DNA of 64,000 nt from NCBI GenBank assembly GCA_964473105.1, contig CAYYNQ010000058.1, positions 54,335 to 118,334 on the forward strand, given 5' to 3'. This DNA comes from CAYYNQ01 sp964473105 (GTDB lineage: Bacteria; Sumerlaeota; Sumerlaeia; MVZB01). Shown here piece by piece: positions 1-8,298 of this stretch. The number at the start of each line of letters is the position of its first letter. The stretch's first letter is position 1. Position numbers and translations under genes: made by a program. The notes below the pieces were generated by a model. The model had not been told where the DNA came from, searched no databases, and saw nothing but the letters and a program-made list of their open reading frames with translations.

Positions 1-1079
1 GTTGGGCGGGAGACGCCAGTCCGATTGACCGCAACGGCGATGGCTGGATCGATCTCTACGTACTGAACATGCAGGGGCACGACCAGTATTACGAGAACAG
101 GAAGGGCAAAAAGTTTGTCCGTAGAAGCCGGGTCTATTTTCCAGCAACCCCGTGGGGCTCGATGGGAATCAAAGTCTTCGACTATAACAATGACGGCAAA
201 ATGGATATCTATATCACCGACATGCATTCGGATATGAGCGTCGAGGTCGGTCCTGAGAGGGAAAAGCTCAAGGCGGAGATGGAATGGCCTGAGTCTTTCC
301 TGGACCGGAAGGGCCAGAAAAGCATCTACGGAAACGCATTTTACCAAAATCAGGGCCGAGGGAAATTCAGGGAGGTCTCCGACAAGATCGGGGCGGAAAA
401 CTACTGGCCGTGGGGCCTGAGCGTTGGTGACCTAAACGCTGACGGCTATGATGATGCTTTCGTTACATCCAGCATGAACTATCCATTTCGTTATGGCATC
501 AATACCGTCCTGTTGAATAACCGTGGTGAAAAATTCATGGACAGCGAGTTCATTCTCGGGGTTGAACCCCGGCCTAAAAACCGCAGATCCATCCCATGGT
601 TCGAACTGGACTGCAGCGGCGGCGACCAGGATCACAAAGATTGCGATGGGCTTGAAGGCCGGACGGCCATCCTCAGCTGGATGGGATCACGCGCCTCCGT
701 CATCTTCGATCTGGATAATGATGGCGACCTAGACGTTGTAACAAACGAGTTCAATGCATCGCCCATGGTTCTAATCAGCAACTTGACTGAGAAACGGGAT
801 ATCAGGTTCCTCAAGATCGGGCTGACCGGCAGCCATTCCAACCGTAACGGACTGGGAGCCGTGGTCAGAGTCCACGCAGGTGACCAGGTATACACCAAGA
901 CCCACGACGGGCAGTCGGGTTACCTTTCACAAAGCCTCTACCCTCTTTATTTCGGACTGGATGGGGCGACGTCCGCCGAGCGCATCGAGGTGGACTGGCC
1001 GTCCGGCAGGAAACAGGTCGTGGCAGGCCCGGTCAAGGCCAACCAGTTGATCAAGTTGCGGGAACCAACCGGGGATTAA
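1..1079 (+). CDS. FG-GAP repeat / ASPIC-UnbV protein, 5' end cut by the window
   Basis: The reading frame is open from base 3, well upstream of the first in-window ATG at 69, so this is the C-terminal part of a longer protein. It carries FG-GAP/VCBS-type calcium-binding beta-propeller motifs (DRNGDGWIDLY, DYNNDGKMDIY, DLNADGYDDAF, DLDNDGDLDVV). It closes with an ASPIC/UnbV domain, visible from GLGAVVRVHAG through GYLSQSLYPLYFGLDG to VDWPSGRKQ. Such proteins are normally exported and act as surface or adhesion-type propellers, and the exact ligand is unknown. The TAA stop at 1077-1079 directly abuts the stop of the convergent paralogue with no base between. Family assignment is firm; role and start are not visible. 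Confidence 0.9.
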   Translation, partial: WAGDASPIDRNGDGWIDLYVLNMQGHDQYYENRKGKKFVRRSRVYFPATPWGSMGIKVFDYNNDGKMDIYITDMHSDMSVEVGPEREKLKAEMEWPESFLDRKGQKSIYGNAFYQNQGRGKFREVSDKIGAENYWPWGLSVGDLNADGYDDAFVTSSMNYPFRYGINTVLLNNRGEKFMDSEFILGVEPRPKNRRSIPWFELDCSGGDQDHKDCDGLEGRTAILSWMGSRASVIFDLDNDGDLDVVTNEFNASPMVLISNLTEKRDIRFLKIGLTGSHSNRNGLGAVVRVHAGDQVYTKTHDGQSGYLSQSLYPLYFGLDGATSAERIEVDWPSGRKQVVAGPVKANQLIKLREPTGD

Positions 1080-4000
1080 TCACGACTGACCGGGGCCATT
1101 TTCAGATGTGCTGCCCTGCAACAGGGGAACGTGTATCGTTACACGGTCTCCAGCAAACGGTGGAAACTCTTCCATCACCCGGCCATCGGGTAAGAAAACC
1201 TCGATCTTCCGGACCCGGCAGCCCGTCCCCAGCCCAAATGTCAATTGACCTGATGACTGGGAAAGGTAACCCCCACCGGCATGGATCTCAGCAGTCTGGA
1301 CCGACCCATCGTCGCGGTGAAGGGCAACCCGGGAACCAACCCCGCCAGGATTCCCGACCTGCCCCTTCAGTTGGACGTTAAATACACGATTTCCGAGCTG
1401 TGCAGAGCGATTTACCCAGGCAATCACCTCGCTGTCGTTCACGCCAACCAGAAAATCCCCCCAACCGTCCCCGTTCAGGTCGGTCACAACAATGCTCTTT
1501 GCATCGCCCGGAACAACCAGCCCGCTGCGCTTCGGCCAAACCGGGGTGAAAGTTCCATCCCCGTGCCCGGTCAGCAGTAGACTGAGACCTCCGTCCATAC
1601 GTCCGGTCTCCCGCTGGGGGCCGAAAAAGTTCTGCGCAAGATAGATATCCGGGTTGCCATCACCATCAACCTCGGTGATCACCACGCCAAAACCCGGCGA
1701 TACCTGCGCAAGTCGTGGCAATGGCTGAAACCTGAAGCGGCCGGAACCGTCATTGATCAGCAATCCCGATTCCAGTGTATTCACCTGGTATTCATGTGAT
1801 TCCTTGATGGTGCCCTCCGAGTAGAGTTCAAAAACAGATGCCACGGCAAAATCATGGAATGTCGGGAACCGCTTGGCAAGGGACGGCATGGCATGCGTCG
1901 AACAGCTTTTCCCCCGTATGGGATAAAGCATATCCCCCTCAAACTCCGCCTCAACCAGGCACTTTGGAGAGTTCTCTTCGAAATCGCCGTAATAAAGAAA
2001 CGAAGGTTTTTCCATGGTCGGATGATACTTGGTGTTTAGCCCGAAGTTTGTGACGACGTAATCGATGTCACGGTCGTTGTCAATATCCCCGGCGGCGATG
2101 CCATTCCACCAGCCCCGTCGGCCGGATAGCCCGGATTCATCCGTCTGATCAGCCAGCCGCCCCCGAAGGTTCCGGTAAAACCGGACCGGTCCCCATTCAT
2201 AGGTCACGATCAGGTCGATCCAACCGTCTTGGTCGGCGTCAGACCAGATCGCACTCGTCACCAACCCGGATTTCATCAGGCCCGGCGCCCTATCATCGGT
2301 GACATCCAAAAATTTCCCGTGATCATTCCGCAGCAACCGGCTGTTGGAAGGCAAAGGATATTGACCTGGAATAGAACGGCCGCCGACAAATAGATCGAGG
2401 TCACCATCACGGTCATAATCCGCTGCCGCGACACCGCTGCCACTGTCCTTCAGGGGCGGCAATGTCCCGACTTCCGCCGTGACAAATGGCCCCCCTCCCC
2501 GGGTGATATAAAGGCGGTCAAGCAGCAGACTCGGCCCGGCTCCAGCCTCGGTCCCTACGCGGACAACATACAGGTCGAGATCACCATCGCTGTCGGCGTC
2601 GAAGAAGAGCGATCCCATATCCTCGCGGGCCAGTTCCACGTCGAAGTTCTGGATCGGCTCAAAATCTCCATTGCCCGCATTGCGGAAAATCGTGCCCGCA
2701 AACCCAGCCGCACCACCCAAGTAAAAATCATCATCCCCATCGCTGTCGATATCACCGAGCGCCATTCCCGGACCCAATTGGGACATGCGGTTCGGCAACA
2801 ACGGTTGGCGTTTGAAGTCATTATACGGAATTTCCCGGTGCCGAATCGAATTGAACTGCTGCGAGGAGACGAAAAGAGTCGGGATTACTTCCGTAATTTC
2901 CGGCATCGACGTCCCGATATCGGGCTGGGTAAAGGTATAGTCCCTGTCTGCGGCCAAATTTACAGATTCCTGCACGATCCCCCCCGGCCAGTGAACTTCA
3001 AGTTTATCGATGATCTCGTCACTCCCAAGGCCGAAATGGACAACCGGATCTGCCGAGGAAATGTATCCCCTTGACAGGGTGATATAACGAACTTGGATTC
3101 CGGAGCCAGTTTCAAGCCGCACCATGGCCCCAACACCCTGCCGATTGCAGTCACGACCCCTGAGCCGGATCTTGACGCGGTGACCCCGCGTGGATCCGTT
3201 GCGATAGACCATGACGGGTTCATTAAAGTTGTTCACGACCAGATCCAAGTCTCCGTCCTGGTCAAGATCCGTAACACCGGTGCCGAAACTGACTCCGATA
3301 TAGTCCAATCCCCAGTCCTCCTCGGCTGGGACGAACCGGAGATCCCCCATGTTCCTGAAAGCGAGGTTCTTTTCCCGTCGTTCCGGTAAATCATGAAACC
3401 TCCTGAAATAATCGGCATGACCCAGGTCACCCTGTCGTATCAGATCACTGTTGAACCAGTTACGGGTCATTCCATTGCTGACGAACAAATCCAGCAAGCC
3501 GTCATTATCCAGATCGGCAAAGCGGACCGACCAAGTCCAGTCGGTGTCGGCCAGTCCCGCCAGGTAGGCAATCTCCATAAACCGGCCGGTTCCCGTTCCT
3601 AGATAAAGGGCGTTGCGCATGTACTGGCGGGGGTCCGGATATTCAAGAAACCAGCCTTGGGAATCCATGTCGCCCATCCCCATCTTCTGCATGTAGTGGC
3701 TTGTCGAGGACATGTCGGAAGCCATGTAGTCAAGCATTCCGTCATTATTGATATCCCCGGTATCGGATCCCATCGAAAACCATGGTGTGTGCGGCAGGAC
3801 CTCCATTGCCCGATCCGTAAACGTACCGTCCCCGTTATTGTGGTAAAAACGATCAGGACCATAAAAATCGTTGGAAACATACAGGTCCGGATGGCCGTCG
3901 TGGTTGTAATCCCACCACGTTGCGGCCAGCCCATGATCCGTGCCGATGATCCCTGCCTGGTTACTGACATCGGTAAATTTCAAGTCCCCATCGTTCCTGT

Positions 4001-4832
4001 AAAGGCGGTCGTATTGGGCGGTCTGGTAAAGAAATTCGGGGCCATCATCCGGATTCATCACGCCGGTATATTCGAGCATATGATCGGCAATGATGTAATC
4101 GCCGTCCTTCTTCCTGACACTCCCGTTGAGTTCATCGAATGAAGCCCCGTGCCGGTAACGATTTGTCAGGAGATAGATGTCCAGGTCACCGTCAAGGTCA
4201 TAATCGGCAGGAGCCGCCATCACGCTTGCGCCCTTGAAGCTCAGGCCACATGCTTCCGCCTGTTCCAGGAATGTCCCGTTACCTTGGTTGACATAAAATC
4301 GGTTCGGAGAGTCGTATCCGCAGACATACAGGTCCTCATCCCCATCGTTGTCGAAATCGGCAAAGGTGGCACCACTCCCCCACATGGAGTCAACGATCCC
4401 GGCCCGCCGGGAGACATCATCAAATCGAAACCCGCCGAGATTGCGATAAAGACGGTTCCCGCCAAAGGGCGACGTCAAGAAAATATCGGGCAGCGTATCT
4501 CCATCATAATCCCCCACACAGACCCCGCCGCCCGCAAAACCGGTATCCAGCATGTGAATATACCCAAACGTCTTGTCGGTGATGGCCTTGACATCCTCAG
4601 GAGGATCCCACACATGAACAAAATCAATCCCGGTCGTTTCAGCCTCGAGTCTATCGAAAAGCTTCCCGTGTCCCGCGGGAATTTGTCCTGATAGCGGGGC
4701 TGATTCAATAAGGTCGGTGGCGAGACCCTCCCCTGTGGGGCCAAAAATCATCAATATGATCAGGAAACAGGCAACAGTCATGGAAGGGAGTGTTCTGGGC
4801 ATGCGTGCTTGATATCTTCCGGTAGTCATCAT
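1080..4832 (-). CDS. Large secreted FG-GAP/VCBS repeat protein with two ASPIC-UnbV domains
   Basis: This 1250-residue protein starts with a basic stretch and a hydrophobic signal segment (TVACFLIILMIFG), so it is probably exported. An alternative start at the internal Met 11 (4802) would give a tidier signal peptide. The mature protein contains two arrays of Asp/Gly-rich FG-GAP motifs such as DFDNDGDEDLY, DYDLDGDLDIY and DLDQDGDLDLV. Each array ends in an ASPIC/UnbV domain, at roughly residues 560-635 (GVGAMVRLETG, FGLGSDE, VHWPGG) and 1165-1235 (GVGSRVALHRD, GGGYLSQSSGQ, FGLGTG). The architecture therefore looks like a fused or duplicated version of the neighbouring gene. A calcium-stabilised surface propeller involved in attachment or ligand binding is the likely role, inferred from the family. 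Confidence 0.9.
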   Translation of the reverse strand: MMTTGRYQARMPRTLPSMTVACFLIILMIFGPTGEGLATDLIESAPLSGQIPAGHGKLFDRLEAETTGIDFVHVWDPPEDVKAITDKTFGYIHMLDTGFAGGGVCVGDYDGDTLPDIFLTSPFGGNRLYRNLGGFRFDDVSRRAGIVDSMWGSGATFADFDNDGDEDLYVCGYDSPNRFYVNQGNGTFLEQAEACGLSFKGASVMAAPADYDLDGDLDIYLLTNRYRHGASFDELNGSVRKKDGDYIIADHMLEYTGVMNPDDGPEFLYQTAQYDRLYRNDGDLKFTDVSNQAGIIGTDHGLAATWWDYNHDGHPDLYVSNDFYGPDRFYHNNGDGTFTDRAMEVLPHTPWFSMGSDTGDINNDGMLDYMASDMSSTSHYMQKMGMGDMDSQGWFLEYPDPRQYMRNALYLGTGTGRFMEIAYLAGLADTDWTWSVRFADLDNDGLLDLFVSNGMTRNWFNSDLIRQGDLGHADYFRRFHDLPERREKNLAFRNMGDLRFVPAEEDWGLDYIGVSFGTGVTDLDQDGDLDLVVNNFNEPVMVYRNGSTRGHRVKIRLRGRDCNRQGVGAMVRLETGSGIQVRYITLSRGYISSADPVVHFGLGSDEIIDKLEVHWPGGIVQESVNLAADRDYTFTQPDIGTSMPEITEVIPTLFVSSQQFNSIRHREIPYNDFKRQPLLPNRMSQLGPGMALGDIDSDGDDDFYLGGAAGFAGTIFRNAGNGDFEPIQNFDVELAREDMGSLFFDADSDGDLDLYVVRVGTEAGAGPSLLLDRLYITRGGGPFVTAEVGTLPPLKDSGSGVAAADYDRDGDLDLFVGGRSIPGQYPLPSNSRLLRNDHGKFLDVTDDRAPGLMKSGLVTSAIWSDADQDGWIDLIVTYEWGPVRFYRNLRGRLADQTDESGLSGRRGWWNGIAAGDIDNDRDIDYVVTNFGLNTKYHPTMEKPSFLYYGDFEENSPKCLVEAEFEGDMLYPIRGKSCSTHAMPSLAKRFPTFHDFAVASVFELYSEGTIKESHEYQVNTLESGLLINDGSGRFRFQPLPRLAQVSPGFGVVITEVDGDGNPDIYLAQNFFGPQRETGRMDGGLSLLLTGHGDGTFTPVWPKRSGLVVPGDAKSIVVTDLNGDGWGDFLVGVNDSEVIAWVNRSAQLGNRVFNVQLKGQVGNPGGVGSRVALHRDDGSVQTAEIHAGGGYLSQSSGQLTFGLGTGCRVRKIEVFLPDGRVMEEFPPFAGDRVTIHVPLLQGSTSENGPGQS

Positions 4833-5112
4833 ACTGGTGCGGGATTGATCGACACGATATCACAGGTATACTCATGATTGGAAATTCAAATATAAACCGC
4901 CGTCAAAACCCTCCGAATAGCTGTTTGTAGCGCGGACCCGCAAGGACTTTTCCAACTCCATTGCGTAATCATCGTGGGCCGGGACAACCCAACCCCGCAT
5001 TTTACCTGCGGGCGTGGGTCACCTAAAGAATGCCGCGACATCCTCACGAATGCCGCGGCTGTCATTTTCTGTCCCCCATGTTCCAGCCTCCCATAGAGGC
5101 ATTACAGATGGT

Positions 5113-6135
5113 TTACTCAAGCTCCCACTCGCTCAACTCAACCGGCACAGGGGTAGCCGAGTTTCCCACCCAGACATTGGCCAAGCCAAAGTGCTTGAAT
5201 CCACCGAAACCAAGATAGACGGTGGCAGCAGTCCCGGCCTCTCCACCCGTATTCCGGGTATCAATCTCCGTTCCTCCAGAATCCTTGATCGTCACCCAAC
5301 CCGCACCCCCGTTGGCGGTATCGGTGTCAGGGTCATAGCTGCTGGCGAATTGGATCAGGCCACCATCCGTGGTACCCAATTCCCATCGCTGGAACCATGT
5401 ACCGGTGGCAACCTGATTCGCAACGGTATCATCAGACCCGGAGGAATGAGGTTTGCTGAGGGACCCGACGTTGGGCCTTGAGATTTCCCGTAACCCACCC
5501 GCGGTCTGAAGCTCCGGGCATCCGCTCGAGGGACCACAAGTGAGGGTGCCGGGAGGTCCATCGACATAGGTAAGCTTCCACCCGGGCCAATGATGTGTCC
5601 CGAGTTCCATGTCATATTCCAAACCTGAGCTACTGGAGGGACAATCAGCAACATCACCCGTATAGGGTCCCCCCCAGCCGGGTACGCCCGGATCGGTGTG
5701 CCACGCACCGAAAACACCTGCCGCTCCACCGTTGCTTTCCCCGCCCTCGGGAGCCGCAGAGATAATGAAAAGCTCGGCAATTGCATACGGGCCATCCGCA
5801 CGGTCATAGGGCACCGTCCCTCTTAGCCCGACCATCCCCCTGCACGAAACAAAAGCCCAGTTTTCCGAGTAATAGACCATGTCACCACCGCCGGCATCAA
5901 GCAGGCGTCCGACACCATCCGCACAGGAACCCGAGGAGATATTACCCCCGTAACATCCCGCCGGGCGATTCCCCGGTGCCGGGGCCCCAAGCGACGGGTC
6001 ATTACGGCCGTTCACCCACTCCGGACCCAAGCCACCATCAAAATCATCATGCCATGGATACGTCGCCGCCGAAACCACCATGCACATGCTGCCCACCAAT
6101 ACGCAACCCAACACCTGAAGTATCCATTGTTTCAT
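5113..6135 (-). CDS. Secreted beta-sandwich-like protein, stand-alone 'module A'
   Basis: This 340-residue protein has a clear signal peptide (about residues 1-23, MKQWILQVLGCVLVGSMCMV, then an SAA cleavage region). The start is supported by a strong GGGAGG ribosome site about 10 bases upstream. I do not recognise a named family. The opening (HDDFDGGLGPEWVNGRNDP) and close (VYLGFGGFKHFGLANVWV) match the N-terminal segments of the large proteins at 8299 and 23459, which share FNSG..DP..W near the start and YLGF.(G)FKH or YLGFAS near the end. I call this shared unit module A. The alternation of polar and hydrophobic segments suggests a concanavalin-like carbohydrate-binding fold. It also has several Cys residues (for example CGPSSGC) that could form disulfides. 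A substrate-binding role is inferred only. Confidence 0.8.
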   Translation of the reverse strand: MKQWILQVLGCVLVGSMCMVVSAATYPWHDDFDGGLGPEWVNGRNDPSLGAPAPGNRPAGCYGGNISSGSCADGVGRLLDAGGGDMVYYSENWAFVSCRGMVGLRGTVPYDRADGPYAIAELFIISAAPEGGESNGGAAGVFGAWHTDPGVPGWGGPYTGDVADCPSSSSGLEYDMELGTHHWPGWKLTYVDGPPGTLTCGPSSGCPELQTAGGLREISRPNVGSLSKPHSSGSDDTVANQVATGTWFQRWELGTTDGGLIQFASSYDPDTDTANGGAGWVTIKDSGGTEIDTRNTGGEAGTAATVYLGFGGFKHFGLANVWVGNSATPVPVELSEWELE

Positions 6136-6650
6136 TTTTCAAAATCCTCCCTTAATATTTTCCGACATGTTGACACTTTTTCTGATTCCCCCGTTTCCGT
6201 ATCACTCGCAAATACAGGCAGCAGTGCACTGCCAGCCAACGTCGGGACACAAGCACTCCGCCAAAACAAAGTCACAAGAGACCACGGTCACATGGCATAG
6301 CCGAACACCTACTTCACCGAGAAATCCCCAGTTCCTCCAAGTCCCAAGATGTCACGAGACACGCAGACAAAGCTGCGGGATGGAATCTCCCCCCAGCAAC
6401 GTCTACCGATGAAATACACCCAAGAACCGGCATCCATCGACTGGGAAAATTTTATCATGATGGGAAGATCCGTCAATCCATAACTCAGGGGATCCATATC
6501 AAGCAGCCATAGAAATGCCTGATTATGCGGGCCTGTCAAACCGACGGATTATTAATATCTTGACCAGGCCACCCTGCGGAAAGGACAATTCCGGACCAAC
6601 CCGTTCACACATGGAATCCACTGTTAGATATCACAGGGAAACTGATTCGC
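6136..6650. other. Non-coding stretch, divergent intergenic region
   Basis: I see no supported gene here. The left end holds the ribosome site for the minus-strand gene. Short open frames exist on both strands but show no family motif, signal peptide or convincing ribosome site. It must contain the divergent start signals for the secreted module A protein and the interrupted isomerase gene, but no clear promoter hexamers stood out. Confidence 0.5.
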
Positions 6651-8207
6651 ATGCTAAAACATCACCCCAGCCCGGACTGGATCCATCCTTTCGAAAGCCT
6701 GATTTTATCTGTTTTCAGGATCCTGATTGCGGGCACGCTGGCCGGGATTCTGCCTGAAGCAACGGCCAGCCTTGAAGAGCAACAGGCAGTTCGCGATACG
6801 ATTTCAGGACCTGCAGTCGAGTCTGATCTGGGACACTTCGTCACGGATCCCGACAAATTGATTGCCTCCTGCGACGAGTTCAGCCTGCATGCATCGGAGT
6901 TTTACACGCGACTAAACTATGAAATGATTTTTGCTGAAGTCCAGGACCCTGAACAGCTTGATAAAATGGGTTTTGTCAACGCCATCATCCGCGAGACAAT
7001 GCTCGACAAGGCCCGACGCAAGGAAGCTGTCCAGAACGGCGCCCACGAGGATCCGGGATTCACCGCATACATGAAATACCATCGTATGCAATTCTTTCAC
7101 CAGCAGGGTATCAAGACTCTTCTGCCGACGCTCCCGCCGGCGGTTCCAATCGACTCAAGTCCGCCTGACGAGGACGAATTACGTGATCATTTTGGCAACT
7201 GGCAGCGGGAATTAGTCCGGGATGAACCCATATGGGTGCATTACATCAAGCTACAGAAAAAATAGGGTGACTCCAATGGAAACAAGGAACAGCGCATCAG
7301 GGCCGAACAGGCTCTGGCAGATATCAAGGCTGGGGAGAACTTTGTTGATATCAAGACGAAATTGATGGAAGGCAAGGAACAACCATCAAGTGACCCGTGG
7401 CTGTTTGAACGCTTTAACAGTAAATTGAAGCCCTTGCGCCCAATTTTGGAACCCATGCAGGCCGGGGAGGTGTCGAATGTCATTGAACAACCCGAAGGCT
7501 ACTACATCTTCCACGTTCTTCCAGGACAGGAATGGACCGATCTCTCAAGCTTTGAACGCGTCAAGTCGGATCCTGGGCTGACCCGAAAACTCGCAGATTA
7601 TATTCTCGCCCGCAGGCCGAGGACCGATCCAGCCAGAACTTTCATTGACGATCACTTGATTCTGGAAGACGGATACGAAGAATTTGACCTTGGATCACTG
7701 AAAGATCATCAGGTGCCCACGCCAGAGACTGTCCTCACAAGACTTGATGATGCCTACTGGACCATGCGGGACCTAACCGCATTGACACAATTCATCGGCG
7801 CCACCCGCAATGCGCTTACAAAACACGATGTGGGTCATTGGATTCATACCTTTCGATCTCATATGTTGATAAACACCCTGATTGATCGGGATGCGATCAA
7901 GATTGAAGGAAAATGGCGTTTGGTGTGGAAAATACTGGAAACGAATGATTACGTGAATTGGTTAAGAGAGGAACTGGGGCGGAATCTACTGGAACAGAGC
8001 ACCGATCTTCCGAAAGAGGGGCGGTTGACAGAAGAAGAATCCGAAGTGCTCGCCCAGGAGATACGTAACCGGCTGACCGAGGATATTGCTCAACGCATGG
8101 AAATCCACATGAAGGCGGATGAGCTGGACCTTGACAGGGTCGAATTCTACATCAAGCCGACTGATCGGCTTGCAAAGCCGGACTCCCGGCCACCGGTCCC
8201 GAATTAG
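6651..8207 (+). pseudogene. Parvulin-type (PpiC/SurA-like) peptidyl-prolyl isomerase gene with an in-frame TAG
   Basis: One continuous frame runs from the ATG at 6651 to the stop at 8205-8207 (518 codons) and is broken only by TAG at 7263-7265. Before it lie an N-terminal hydrophobic export segment (LILSVFRILIAGTLAGILP) and a SurA-like helical region. The sequence WVHYIKLQKK just before the TAG, and RAEQALADIKAGENF, then IEQPEGYYIFHVL after it, are the beginning, middle and end of a parvulin domain, so the stop falls inside the domain. Codons between the TAG and residue MEG at 7365 translate sensibly in the same frame, which rules out a simple frameshift. A C-terminal helical domain follows. 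A nonsense mutation or sequencing error is most likely. TAG also ends other genes here, so general recoding is unlikely. An intact version would be a periplasmic folding helper for exported proteins. Confidence 0.75.
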
Positions 8208-8298
8208 TTTTCAGGTAAAGCACAGACGTGGGGGCCGAGTCTCCCCGGTCATTCAACCGGAGAGGAAAAAATACCAGAATGAATGGATCGAAATCAGG

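Noticed and set aside
6309..6539. 76-codon minus-strand open frame in the first long intergenic region
   Set aside because: It has no family motif, ribosome site or signal peptide and no visible similarity to neighbours.
7263..7265. General recoding of TAG as an amino acid in this organism
   Set aside because: TAG is the normal terminator of other genes here (8205-8207, 11260-11262), so genome-wide reassignment does not fit.
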